The notes beneath the pieces were generated by a model. It did not search any database. It saw only the letters and a list, made by a program, of their open reading frames with translations, and was not told the origin of the DNA. Source: Rhodobacterales bacterium UBA5972 (GTDB lineage: Bacteria; Pseudomonadota; Alphaproteobacteria; Rhodobacterales; Rhodobacteraceae). Taken from it: DNA of 15,912 nt. This document shows, piece by piece, positions 1 to 6,808 of the stretch (within the stretch, counting starts at the first letter, position 1; every line of letters starts with the position of its first letter). Position numbers and translations under genes: made by a program. The stretch covers positions 14,765-30,676 of the forward strand of contig DJBQ01000171.1 in NCBI GenBank assembly GCA_002430125.1. Direction: 5' to 3'.

Positions 1-177
1 GGCCAGGCCAAGTATTGCCGCCAGCATATGTGGCAGGATGCCAAGGGTGCAGCCGAATGCGGCGGCAATCGCGGCGGTTCTGCCGCGCGCAAGGCCGGTT
101 GCCAGTGTGTAAATCACCCCGGTGCCGGGGGCGATGACCACGACGAAGGCGGTGATCAGAAACTCCACCGACAGCAT
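1..177 (-). CDS. LysE/RhtB family exporter, N-terminal 59 residues (partial)
   Basis: The reverse strand from 177 down to the left edge reads a continuous frame beginning [20 protein letters not shown]. Members of the LysE/RhtB family are inner-membrane exporters of amino acids or related small molecules. The first hydrophobic helix (residues 4-16) ends in the APGTG turn, which corresponds to the family's PGP-type motif. A basic segment (LARGRTAA) and a second hydrophobic helix follow, as usual for the family. The remaining roughly 150 residues lie outside the window, so the substrate cannot be judged. The ATG (177-175) shares one base with the ispH stop TGA (179-177), which suggests translation by reinitiation. 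No clear Shine-Dalgarno is present; instead a short palindrome (GCGGG-TT-CCCGC, 181-192) lies just upstream inside ispH. The family call is fairly sure; the substrate is unknown. Confidence 0.8.
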   Translation of the reverse strand, partial: MLSVEFLITAFVVVIAPGTGVIYTLATGLARGRTAAIAAAFGCTLGILPHMLAAILGLA

Positions 178-1127
178 CAGGCGGGTTCCCGCAGCACGCG
201 CGGCACTTTGAATTCAACATTTTCGGTCGCGGTTTCGATGATTTCCTGGGTGATCTCATAACGCGCCGCGAAGGCGTCGATTACTTCGCGGATCAGGATT
301 TCCGGGGCCGAGGCACCGGCGGTAATGCCGACCGCTTTGATGCCCGCAAGGGCGCGCCAGTCAATGTCAGTCGCACGCGGGACAAGTTGTGCGTAGGCGC
401 AACCAGCGCGCGCTGCCACTTCTACCAAGCGGCGGGAATTTGAGGAATTGGGCGAGCCGATCACCAGCAATGCGTCCACCTTGGGGGCGACGGCCTTGAC
501 GGCCTCCTGGCGGTTGGTGGTGGCGTAACAAATGTCTTCTTTGTGTGGGCCGATGATCTGCGGAAACCGTTCTTTAAGGGCGGCGATGATTTCCACGGTA
601 TCATCAACCGATAGGGTGGTTTGGGTGATGAAGGCCAGCCGTTCAGGATCACGCGGCGCAAGGGCCGCGACATCAGCGGCGGTTTCCACCAACAGAACCT
701 CGCCCTTTGGCAGTTGCCCCATGGTGCCGATGGTTTCAGGGTGGCCATCATGGCCGATCATCACCATTTGTAGGCCGTTCTGGTGATGCCGTTCGGCCTC
801 GATATGCACCTTGGAAACCAAAGGACAAGTCGCATCGACATAGATCATCTGGCGGGCCGAAGCCTCGGCCGGAACCGATTTCGGCACGCCGTGGGCGGAA
901 AACACGACGGGGCGGTCATCGGGGCATTCGGACAGGTCTTCAACGAAGACAGCGCCCTTGGCCTGTAATTCATCGACAACATATTTGTTATGCACAATCT
1001 CGTGGCGCACATAGACCGGTGCACCCCATTTCTGGATCGCCATTTCAACGATCTTGATGGCACGATCAACGCCGGCGCAAAATCCGCGCGGGGCGGCCAG
1101 ATAGATTGTCAGAGGCGGTCGTGTCAT
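177..1127 (-). CDS. ispH: 4-hydroxy-3-methylbut-2-enyl diphosphate reductase (IspH/LytB)
   Basis: IspH catalyses the last step of the MEP pathway, reducing HMBPP to isopentenyl and dimethylallyl diphosphate with an iron-sulfur cluster in the cytoplasm. The 316-residue product has the family's usual length. The three cluster cysteines are C17 ([10 protein letters not shown]), C101 ([11 protein letters not shown]) and C200 ([10 protein letters not shown]). Substrate residues visible include H46 (EIVHNKY), H129 and the catalytic E131 ([10 protein letters not shown]), T171 (TQTTLS) and the [10 protein letters not shown] motif. The frame stays open upstream to 1247, but the ATG at 1127 is chosen because AAGGA lies 7 bases before it and the N-terminus then fits the family; an ATG at 1133 is too close to that site. 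The gene overlaps the lysE-type gene by one base. I see no convincing promoter between 1134 and 1227. Confidence 0.96.
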   Translation of the reverse strand: MTRPPLTIYLAAPRGFCAGVDRAIKIVEMAIQKWGAPVYVRHEIVHNKYVVDELQAKGAVFVEDLSECPDDRPVVFSAHGVPKSVPAEASARQMIYVDATCPLVSKVHIEAERHHQNGLQMVMIGHDGHPETIGTMGQLPKGEVLLVETAADVAALAPRDPERLAFITQTTLSVDDTVEIIAALKERFPQIIGPHKEDICYATTNRQEAVKAVAPKVDALLVIGSPNSSNSRRLVEVAARAGCAYAQLVPRATDIDWRALAGIKAVGITAGASAPEILIREVIDAFAARYEITQEIIETATENVEFKVPRVLREPA

Positions 1128-1227
1128 CGGCATGTCCTTCGCGTCCCTTCCTATGACAGGGCTTGTGGAAGGTCCAGTCTTGGTAAGGCGGGGAAAGCAG
1201 ACATGTCTAAGGAAACGACCAGAAACC

Positions 1228-1264
1228 AAAAATCTCCGGCACGACAAGCGCGCCGGGGATTTTT
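1228..1264 (-). terminator. Rho-independent terminator hairpin after the NYN gene
   Basis: An inverted repeat pairs 1228-1240 (AAAAATCTCCGGC) with 1252-1264 (GCCGGGGATTTTT) around an 11-base loop. Only one position is not a perfect Watson-Crick pair. Read on the minus strand it ends in a run of five T, placing it 18 bases after the NYN stop codon and before ispH. The A/T arms make it symmetrical, but only the minus strand has an upstream gene for it to terminate. Confidence 0.8.
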
Positions 1265-1282
1265 CAAGTCGTGGTGTTGAAG

Positions 1283-1858
1283 TTACTCGTCGACGTATTC
1301 AATCTCGTCAGACCGCATCGGCATATCGGGCCTTGGTGGGCGGCCGATCACGTCTTTCAGGTCTTCCAGTTCGATGAAATTGTCGGCCTGACGGCGCAAC
1401 TCGTCTGCAATCATCGGGGGTTGGCTGCGGATGGTGGAAACCACCGAAACCCTGACGCCCTGACGTTGCAGGCTTTCGACCAACGGGCGGTAATCGCCGT
1501 CACCGGAAAAGATCACGATGTGATCCACGTGCGGTGCCAGTTCCATTGCGTCAACTGCCAGCTCGATATCCATGTTCCCTTTCACCTTGCGGCGGCCCAT
1601 GGAATCGGTAAATTCCTTGGCTGGCTTGGTGACCATGTTAAAGCCGTTATAGTTCAGCCAATCCACAAGTGGACGGATCGGTGAGTAGTCGTCATTCTCC
1701 AACAGAGCGGTGTAATAGAATGCGCGCAGCAACTTGCCCCGGCGCATAAACTCCGTTCTGAGAAGTTTGTAGTCGATATCAAACCCCAAAGCCTTAGCGG
1801 CCGCATAGAGGTTCGATCCGTCGATAAAGAGCGCTAAGCGCTCGTCGCGGTAAAACAT
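1283..1858 (-). CDS. NYN domain (LabA/DUF88-like) putative ribonuclease
   Basis: The 191-residue product is almost entirely one NYN domain, a PIN-like fold found in metal-dependent RNases. It opens with [18 protein letters not shown], where D13 and N16 form the first acidic site. [13 protein letters not shown] (D97, D103) and [12 protein letters not shown] (D120, D122) then supply the remaining acidic residues, so the active site looks intact. The C-terminal tail is acidic and has no recognisable domain. The frame is open to a TTG at 1891, with an ATG at 1888, but the ATG at 1858 is preferred. A GAGGGA-type ribosome binding site precedes it, and translation begins directly at the conserved [14 protein letters not shown] block. 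The gene is divergent from folK and closed by the hairpin at 1228-1264. RNase activity is a family inference; the substrate is unknown. Confidence 0.88.
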   Translation of the reverse strand: MFYRDERLALFIDGSNLYAAAKALGFDIDYKLLRTEFMRRGKLLRAFYYTALLENDDYSPIRPLVDWLNYNGFNMVTKPAKEFTDSMGRRKVKGNMDIELAVDAMELAPHVDHIVIFSGDGDYRPLVESLQRQGVRVSVVSTIRSQPPMIADELRRQADNFIELEDLKDVIGRPPRPDMPMRSDEIEYVDE

Positions 1859-1891
1859 AATTGAGTTCCCTCTTCTAATTGGTTTCATCAA

Positions 1892-1957
1892 TGTTGGGTG
1901 GTAAGAATTCGGAATTCATTAACGAAACAATATCTTCAAGGATAATACTTATTGCGA
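1892..1957. promoter_or_regulatory. Divergent promoter region between the NYN gene and folK
   Basis: This A/T-rich interval separates two divergent genes and should hold both promoters. A near-palindrome formed by two GAATTC units separated by one G lies at 1905-1917 and could be an operator; this is speculation from symmetry alone. On the plus strand, GATAAT (1941-1946) is a good -10 hexamer, but the matching -35 position is poor. If it is used, transcription would begin around 1952-1954, almost at the folK start codon. No protein-binding motif that I know is recognisable. Confidence 0.4.
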
Positions 1958-2548
1958 ATGCTTCAAGTGGGAAATAGGCCTAGAACCTTTACAAAAGGAT
2001 TGGTCGCGGTCGGCTCTAACTTGCCGTCTAGCGCAGGGGATGCGCGCGACACCGTGTTGTTCGCGCTTGGGTTGCTGGCGGATGATTCTGTGGGGATTAC
2101 AGCGCAAAGTCGGCTGTTTCAAACACCGGCATTCCCAGTCGGGGCCGGGCCGGATTTCGTAAATGCGGTTGTTGAAGTGGAGACCGATCTGTCGGCTGAG
2201 GCTTTACTTGCGCATCTGCATAAGATCGAAGCCTTAATCGGGCGCACCCGCGAAACCCGGTGGGGCGCGCGGGTCATTGACCTTGATCTTTTGGCGTTTG
2301 CGGACTTGGTCTTGCCGGATGTCGCAACCCTGAAACACTGGCTTGAATTGCCGCCACATGAACGCGGCATGCAGGCGCCTGACCAATTGATCCTGCCGCA
2401 TCCAAGGATGCAGGAACGCGGGTTCGTCTTGATTCCGTTGATGGATTTAGCGCCTGACTGGCGGCATCCGTATCTGGGCTTGACCGTCAGGCAAATGGTC
2501 GAAAAGCTGCCCAAGGCGGAAAAGGCTGCGGTTATCGCGCTCGATTAA
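1958..2548 (+). CDS. folK: 2-amino-4-hydroxy-6-hydroxymethyldihydropteridine diphosphokinase (HPPK)
   Basis: HPPK transfers pyrophosphate from ATP to hydroxymethyl-dihydropterin in folate synthesis. The sequence shows VAVGSNLPS near the N-terminus, FQTPAFPVGAGPDFVNAVVE, then TRETRWGARVIDLDLLAF with the Mg-binding aspartates D108 and D110, and finally LILPHPRMQERGFVLIPL. At 196 residues it is longer than the roughly 160-residue E. coli enzyme. The extra length lies in about 15 residues between LLAFADLVLPD and LILPHPRM, plus an N-terminal extension. The start is uncertain. ATG 1958 is preferred, but AAGGA at 1938-1942 is better spaced (9 bases) for the in-frame TTG at 1952. The stop codon overlaps the ribosome binding site of the next gene. 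Enzyme identity is secure; the first residues are not. Confidence 0.93.
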   Translation: MLQVGNRPRTFTKGLVAVGSNLPSSAGDARDTVLFALGLLADDSVGITAQSRLFQTPAFPVGAGPDFVNAVVEVETDLSAEALLAHLHKIEALIGRTRETRWGARVIDLDLLAFADLVLPDVATLKHWLELPPHERGMQAPDQLILPHPRMQERGFVLIPLMDLAPDWRHPYLGLTVRQMVEKLPKAEKAAVIALD

Positions 2549-2557
2549 GGATTGAAA

Positions 2558-3112
2558 ATGATTGCTGTCGTGTATTTCTCGGGGTCCGGGCATACTGCAA
2601 AACTGGCGTCGCTTCTTGCAGGCGGTGTGGTGGATGAACCGGTTTCATTGATTGATGTCGAACGTATTTCAGATGCAGATTGGCAGCAGCTTGATCGTGC
2701 CGACGTGATCCTGTTTGGCGCGCCAACCTATATGGGGAGTATTGCCGCCGGGTTTAAAACCTTCATGGATGACAGTAGTGATCGGTGGTCGGATCAGGTT
2801 TGGGCCGACAAACTGGCCGGCGGGTTCACCGTCGCGACCTATGCCAGTGGTGACAAATTGACATCGCTTATTCAAATGTCGGTGTTCGCAGCACAACACG
2901 GCATGATCTGGGTTGGACAGAATCATCTGGGCCCGAGTGCGGCAGATAAGGCGGATGTAAACTGGCAGGGCGCGTGGTTGGGGCTAATGGCGACGTCTTC
3001 GCGTGACAAGGATCTAATGATAGATGCTGGTGACAGCAAAACGGCGCGGTTGTTCGGCGCAAGGATAGAAGTGGCAGTGAAACGGTGGCGAATTCCCGCC
3101 GCGCAAGGATAA
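2558..3112 (+). CDS. Flavodoxin-like FMN protein (WrbA/NAD(P)H-quinone oxidoreductase type)
   Basis: The 184-residue protein begins MIAVVYFSGSGHTAKLA, a beta strand followed by the phosphate-binding loop of flavodoxin-like folds (SGSGHTA, about residues 9-15). GAPTYMGSIAAGFKTFMDD, near residues 51-69, is the second FMN-contacting loop, and its PTYMGS pattern is typical of WrbA and related flavoproteins. The C-terminal third (ATYASGDKLTSLIQM and AAQHGMIWVG) also fits that group. It probably acts as a cytoplasmic FMN-dependent reductase, but the electron donor and acceptor cannot be read from sequence. AAGGA lies 6 bases before ATG 2558 and overlaps the folK stop codon, so the two genes are probably co-transcribed; an in-frame TTG at 2552 is not favoured. 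It converges with the permease gene, with only 4 bases between the stop codons. Confidence 0.85.
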   Translation: MIAVVYFSGSGHTAKLASLLAGGVVDEPVSLIDVERISDADWQQLDRADVILFGAPTYMGSIAAGFKTFMDDSSDRWSDQVWADKLAGGFTVATYASGDKLTSLIQMSVFAAQHGMIWVGQNHLGPSAADKADVNWQGAWLGLMATSSRDKDLMIDAGDSKTARLFGARIEVAVKRWRIPAAQG

Positions 3113-3116
3113 TTTG

Positions 3117-4025
3117 TCACCTTATGCGGGCCGCGACCGCAGCGTTTTTTTGTTCGCGGTAGATGACGTAAAGTCCCGCACCGACAGTGATCGCGATGCC
3201 CACTGCGGCCATTCCGTTGGGCAGGTCTTTGAAGATCAGCCAGCCAAAGACCGTAGCGATGGGGATTTCCAGATATTGCATCGGGGCGAGTGTGGTCGAG
3301 GGGGCAAAACGCAGGCTCCACGCCATCAATAAATGTGCGCCGGTGCCGATTATGCCGATCACAATTAACAGCACCCCGTCAAACGCAACCGGCCAGACGA
3401 GTGTACTTTCGGGTATGTCAAATGTTACGCCAACCAGTAACATAACCAACAGGATTGGTACGGCTATTATACCACTGACGGATTGCAGAACCATTGGGTC
3501 CACATCCTTTGCGACCTGCCGCGTGACCAGTATGAACAGCGCAAAGATCACTGCCACAAACAGCGGCAACAAGGCTGGCGCACCAACCGAACTGAAACTT
3601 GGCTGGATCACCAGCAAAGTGCCGACAAAACCGACGATGCTGGCGATGATGCGCCGACTTCCGATTTCCTCGTGCAGGACGGTTTTACCCAAAACAAGCA
3701 AGATAAACGGCATCATAAAGGCGATGGCAATCGCATCCGCCAAAGGCAAAAACCGCAGCGACATATACATCGCGGCACTGCCAAGAATATGCAGGATGGT
3801 TCGGATTGTGGTTAAACGCATCACGCGTCGGTTCATGGTCAGGGTCTTGCCGGTCAGCCAGACCAGCGGCAACAGGAGCAGCGCCTGAATGGCAAAACGC
3901 ACCAAAAGCAGTTGGATCAGCGGGACGCGCGACCCAAGAAATTTGGCAAGCGAATCCCCAAAGGGTGCCAATATGCAAAAGCCGAGCATCAGGAGGATGC
4001 CCAAGAGGGGACGGTCTGGTTTCAT
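3117..4025 (-). CDS. EamA/DMT superfamily permease
   Basis: The 302-residue product is an inner-membrane protein made of two EamA repeats of about 140 residues, each with roughly five hydrophobic helices, giving ten in all. This is the standard drug/metabolite transporter architecture. The first repeat includes LGSAAMYMSLRFLPLADA and the second MAWSLRFAPSTTLAPMQYLE, the paired conserved helices at the end of each repeat. The basic C-terminal tail (REQKNAAVAARIR) should be cytoplasmic. A TAGGG element 7 bases before the ATG supports the start. The substrate is not predictable; relatives export amino acids, nucleosides or cofactors. The gene is divergent from rpoZ and converges with the flavodoxin gene, so it is transcribed alone. 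Its orientation separates folK from the rpoZ block. Confidence 0.9.
   Translation of the reverse strand: MKPDRPLLGILLMLGFCILAPFGDSLAKFLGSRVPLIQLLLVRFAIQALLLLPLVWLTGKTLTMNRRVMRLTTIRTILHILGSAAMYMSLRFLPLADAIAIAFMMPFILLVLGKTVLHEEIGSRRIIASIVGFVGTLLVIQPSFSSVGAPALLPLFVAVIFALFILVTRQVAKDVDPMVLQSVSGIIAVPILLVMLLVGVTFDIPESTLVWPVAFDGVLLIVIGIIGTGAHLLMAWSLRFAPSTTLAPMQYLEIPIATVFGWLIFKDLPNGMAAVGIAITVGAGLYVIYREQKNAAVAARIR
3125..3151 (+). terminator. Possible terminator for folK-flavodoxin, inside the converging gene
   Basis: TGCGG (3125-3129) can pair with CCGCA (3137-3141) around a 7-base loop, and seven T follow at 3145-3151. The stem is short and separated from the T run by three bases, so efficiency is doubtful. 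It lies just past the flavodoxin stop, within the last codons of the opposite-strand permease, the only place where a terminator for this pair could sit given the 4-base gap. Confidence 0.4.
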
Positions 4026-4200
4026 CGCGTGACCCTAGATAAGCTACCTTCAGCGCACAAGCCTTGGCGATGGCACAATGGAAACATGCGAATTAGTGAT
4101 CGAAGCGACTTAAAAACATAGGTTTTTGGCTTGAATTCCGTGGGGAATGCCCCTAGGTGTCTGACTTCTCACTGTCCTCATTGACCAAGTGGAGCGCCTG
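4026..4200. promoter_or_regulatory. Divergent intergenic region between the DMT permease and rpoZ
   Basis: These 175 bases contain no credible gene. An AT-rich palindrome, AAAAAC-ATAG-GTTTTT, lies at 4112-4127. Two overlapping inverted repeats follow: ATTCC-GTGG-GGAAT (4135-4148) and GGGG-AATG-CCCC (4142-4153). The latter fall in the spacer and -10 area of the rpoZ promoter candidate and could form a regulator site or RNA structure. I see no convincing promoter for the minus-strand permease. Confidence 0.5.
4130..4158 (+). promoter_or_regulatory. Candidate promoter for rpoZ-rsh, resembling the heat-shock sigma type
   Basis: CTTGAA (4130-4135) is followed after 14 bases by CCCCTAGGT (4150-4158). 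The enterobacterial sigma-32 consensus is CTTGAA, 13-17 bases, CCCCATNT, so the -35 element, spacing and CCCC block match while the rest of the -10 does not. The same bases can be read as a weak sigma-70 site, TTGAAT, 17 bases, TAGGTG. Either reading puts the transcript start about 36-38 bases before the rpoZ ATG. Confidence 0.35.
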
Positions 4201-4554
4201 ATGGCCCGTGTTACCGTTGAAGATTGCGTTGATAAAGTACCAAACCGGTTTGAACTGGTGATGTTGGCGGCCCACCGGGCGCGCGAACTGGCATCCGGTA
4301 CGCCGCTGACAATCAGCCGCGACAATGACAAAAATCCGGTCTGTGCGTTGCGCGAAATCGCGGAAGAAACACTGACGGCTGAAGGTCTTCGCGAAGCTTA
4401 TATTGAAAGCAATCAAACCCAGATTGAAGTCGACGAGCCAGAAGACGACCAGATGCACTTGCTGATGGGTGGCGTGGAGCACGACAAGCCTTCGGACGAT
4501 ATGTCTGAAGAAAACCTGCTGCGCGCCCTGATGGAAGCTCAGGAGGTCCGGTGA
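4201..4554 (+). CDS. rpoZ: RNA polymerase omega subunit
   Basis: The omega subunit helps fold and stabilise the beta' subunit of RNA polymerase, and in E. coli it forms part of a ppGpp binding site. The 117-residue product begins [20 protein letters not shown], followed by [12 protein letters not shown], the highly conserved N-terminal core of omega. The second half is an acidic, less conserved extension ([21 protein letters not shown]), common in alphaproteobacterial omegas. The start at 4201 is supported by GGAG 7 bases upstream and by homology; the frame stays open to a GTG at 4189. It is followed 49 bases later by rsh. The rpoZ-spoT/rsh pair is widely conserved in proteobacteria, linking omega to the alarmone enzyme. 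Confidence 0.96.
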   Translation: MARVTVEDCVDKVPNRFELVMLAAHRARELASGTPLTISRDNDKNPVCALREIAEETLTAEGLREAYIESNQTQIEVDEPEDDQMHLLMGGVEHDKPSDDMSEENLLRALMEAQEVR

Positions 4555-4603
4555 AACTCGGCGTTGGGCAACCGACGCTGCACCCGCTTAAGGAGCGGCC
4601 AGA

Positions 4604-6724
4604 ATGATCGATGTCGAAGACCTCGTCGATCTGGTTCGCAACTATAACCCCGGCACCAACGCTGAATTGATTCGTAACGCCTATGCTTACGGCATGGCGA
4701 TGCACGAAGGGCAGACGCGGTCGTCTGGCGAGCCTTATTTCAGCCACCCGGTCGAAGTGGCCGCGATCCTGACTGAACAACAACTTGACGATGCAACAAT
4801 CGTTACGGCGCTGCTGCACGATACGATCGAAGACACAAAATCCACTTACTCCGAGGTTTCCACCCGCTTTGGCGAAGAAGTCGCGCAATTGGTGGATGGC
4901 GTCACCAAGCTGACCAATCTTGAACTGCATTCCAGCGAAACCAAACAGGCGGAAAACTTCCGCAAGTTGCTGATGGCGATGTCAAAAGACCTGCGGGTGC
5001 TTTTGGTCAAGCTTGCCGACCGGCTGCACAACATGCGCACGATCAAGCATCTGCCTTTGGCCAAGCAACAGCAAAAAGCCCGCGAAACCATGGATATTTT
5101 TGCGCCGTTGGCGGGTCGCATGGGTATGCAGCACATGCGCGAGGAATTGGAAGACCTGTCTTTTCACGTTCTGAACACCGAAGGCCGCAGTTCGATCATC
5201 CGGCGGTTTTTGACCCTGCGCAACCAAACCGGCGATCTGATCCCGCAAATCACCAACGACATTCGCGACGTGCTGGACAAAGCCGAGGTCGAGGCGGATG
5301 TGTTTGGGCGCGAGAAAAAGCCGTACTCGGTCTGGCGCAAAATGCAGGAAAAGAAAGAAGGCTTTTCGCGGCTTTCGGATATCTATGGATTTCGCATCAT
5401 CACCCGCGATATTCGCGATTGTTATCTGGTGCTGGGCGCGATCCACCAGCGCTGGAAATCTGTGCCCGGACGGTTCAAGGATTATATCAGCCAACCCAAA
5501 AGCAACGGTTACAGGTCGATCCACACCACGGTGTCAGGGCGTGACGGCAAACGGGTTGAAGTGCAGATCAGAACCAAACAAATGCACGAAGTCGCCGAGG
5601 CGGGTGTTGCTGCGCATTGGTCTTATAAGGATGGCGCGCGGGCGGAAAACCCGTTTGCGGTTGATCCGTTTATCTGGCTGGCCGGTCTGACCGAACGCGC
5701 CGAACTTTCTGATGACCACGACGAGTTTATGGAACATGTGAAGCTTGAAATGTTCTCGGATCAGGTGTTCTGTTTCACGCCCAAAGGCGAAGTGGTAAAG
5801 TTGCCGCGTGGGGCGACGCCGATTGATTTCGCTTTCGCGATCCACACGCGAATCGGTTCGCGCTGCGTCGGTGCCAAAGTCGACGGACTTCGGGTGCCGT
5901 TGTGGACCCGCCTGCGTAATGGCCAGTCGGTAGAAATCATCACCGCGGAAGGTCAACAACCACAGTCAACCTGGATGGATATCGCTGTGACTGGCCGCGC
6001 CAAAACCGCGATCCGCCGGTCACTGCGCGAGGAACGCCGTTCGGGCTCGATCCGTCTTGGGCGCGAACTGGCGCGGGTGGCCTTTGAACATGTTAGCAAA
6101 AAGGTCACCGACAAAGCGTTGAGCACCGCTGCGAAACAAATGGGTATGTCGGACGCGGAAGATTTGTTGGTGATGCTGGGCAATGCGGAAATATCCGGCA
6201 CTGAAGTCATCGCCACGCTTTACCCCGAGTTAAAGCGTCAACCAACTGACGACACAATTGATACCGCACGACCGGTTATCGGGCTTGGCGTTGGCCAAAA
6301 AGCCGAACCGGCGGTGTGTTGTCAGCCTGTGCCGGGTGAACGTATCATCGGTATTACTTATCGCGGCAAGGGCGTGCAAATCCACAGCATCGATTGTAAT
6401 GCTTTGACGGAATTTGAGGATCAGCCGGATCGCTGGATCGACCTGCACTGGAGCGAAGGCAACCATGCAGCGGTGCATGCGGTTACGCTTGAAATCACGC
6501 TGGCCAACGATGCTGGAACCTTGGGGCGTATCTGTACGTTAATCGGCGAACAGAACGCCAATATCTCGGATTTGCACTTTACGGATAAGAAACCAGATTT
6601 CTATAAAATGTTGGCCGAGATCAATGTTCGGGACGTGGCGCATCTGCATAACGTGCTAACCGCGGTCGAGGCAGATTCGGATGTTGCACAAATCAGCCGG
6701 TTGCGCCGGGACTTCACCGCCTGA
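4604..6724 (+). CDS. rsh: Bifunctional (p)ppGpp synthetase/hydrolase (RelA/SpoT homologue)
   Basis: This 706-residue protein makes and degrades (p)ppGpp, the stringent response alarmone. The N-terminal HD hydrolase domain appears intact: H48, H72-D73, E76-D77 (LLHDTIEDT) and D139 in LVKLADRLHNM. The synthetase domain has D259 in SDIYGFRII, RFKDYISQPKSNGYRSIH at 290-307 and E319 in EVQIRT. The basic RFKD motif (290-293) is typical of bifunctional enzymes, while synthetase-only RelA has an acidic motif there. A TGS domain follows (about 383-446), then a helical and zinc-finger-like region with a CC pair (VCCQPVPGE) and a later Cys (HSIDCNAL). A C-terminal ACT domain spans about 625-703. AAGGAG sits 8 bases before the ATG. 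As the apparent sole long RSH in this neighbourhood, it probably carries out both reactions. Confidence 0.95.
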   Translation: MIDVEDLVDLVRNYNPGTNAELIRNAYAYGMAMHEGQTRSSGEPYFSHPVEVAAILTEQQLDDATIVTALLHDTIEDTKSTYSEVSTRFGEEVAQLVDGVTKLTNLELHSSETKQAENFRKLLMAMSKDLRVLLVKLADRLHNMRTIKHLPLAKQQQKARETMDIFAPLAGRMGMQHMREELEDLSFHVLNTEGRSSIIRRFLTLRNQTGDLIPQITNDIRDVLDKAEVEADVFGREKKPYSVWRKMQEKKEGFSRLSDIYGFRIITRDIRDCYLVLGAIHQRWKSVPGRFKDYISQPKSNGYRSIHTTVSGRDGKRVEVQIRTKQMHEVAEAGVAAHWSYKDGARAENPFAVDPFIWLAGLTERAELSDDHDEFMEHVKLEMFSDQVFCFTPKGEVVKLPRGATPIDFAFAIHTRIGSRCVGAKVDGLRVPLWTRLRNGQSVEIITAEGQQPQSTWMDIAVTGRAKTAIRRSLREERRSGSIRLGRELARVAFEHVSKKVTDKALSTAAKQMGMSDAEDLLVMLGNAEISGTEVIATLYPELKRQPTDDTIDTARPVIGLGVGQKAEPAVCCQPVPGERIIGITYRGKGVQIHSIDCNALTEFEDQPDRWIDLHWSEGNHAAVHAVTLEITLANDAGTLGRICTLIGEQNANISDLHFTDKKPDFYKMLAEINVRDVAHLHNVLTAVEADSDVAQISRLRRDFTA

Positions 6725-6808
6725 CGGGGAAATTCCTTGGGGTGATTGGAATTGATTTGAAAAGGCGAATGTGCCGTGGGACATAGGCATTGTTGACGGG
6801 AAGGGTGG

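Noticed and set aside
3187..3888. 233-codon plus-strand open frame opposite the DMT permease
   Set aside because: The permease has clear EamA repeats and a start site, while this frame gives a low-complexity Thr/Ile/Ser-rich product without motifs.
4313..4930. 205-codon minus-strand open frame across rpoZ and the start of rsh
   Set aside because: It crosses two certain genes and an intergenic gap, and has no recognisable domain.
6731..6753. AATTCC/GGAATT inverted repeat after rsh, sharing AATTCC-N-TGGGG with the rpoZ upstream region (4134-4145)
   Set aside because: A 12-base match with one mismatch is expected about once by chance among roughly 1 kb of intergenic sequence, and the two surrounding contexts are otherwise unlike each other.
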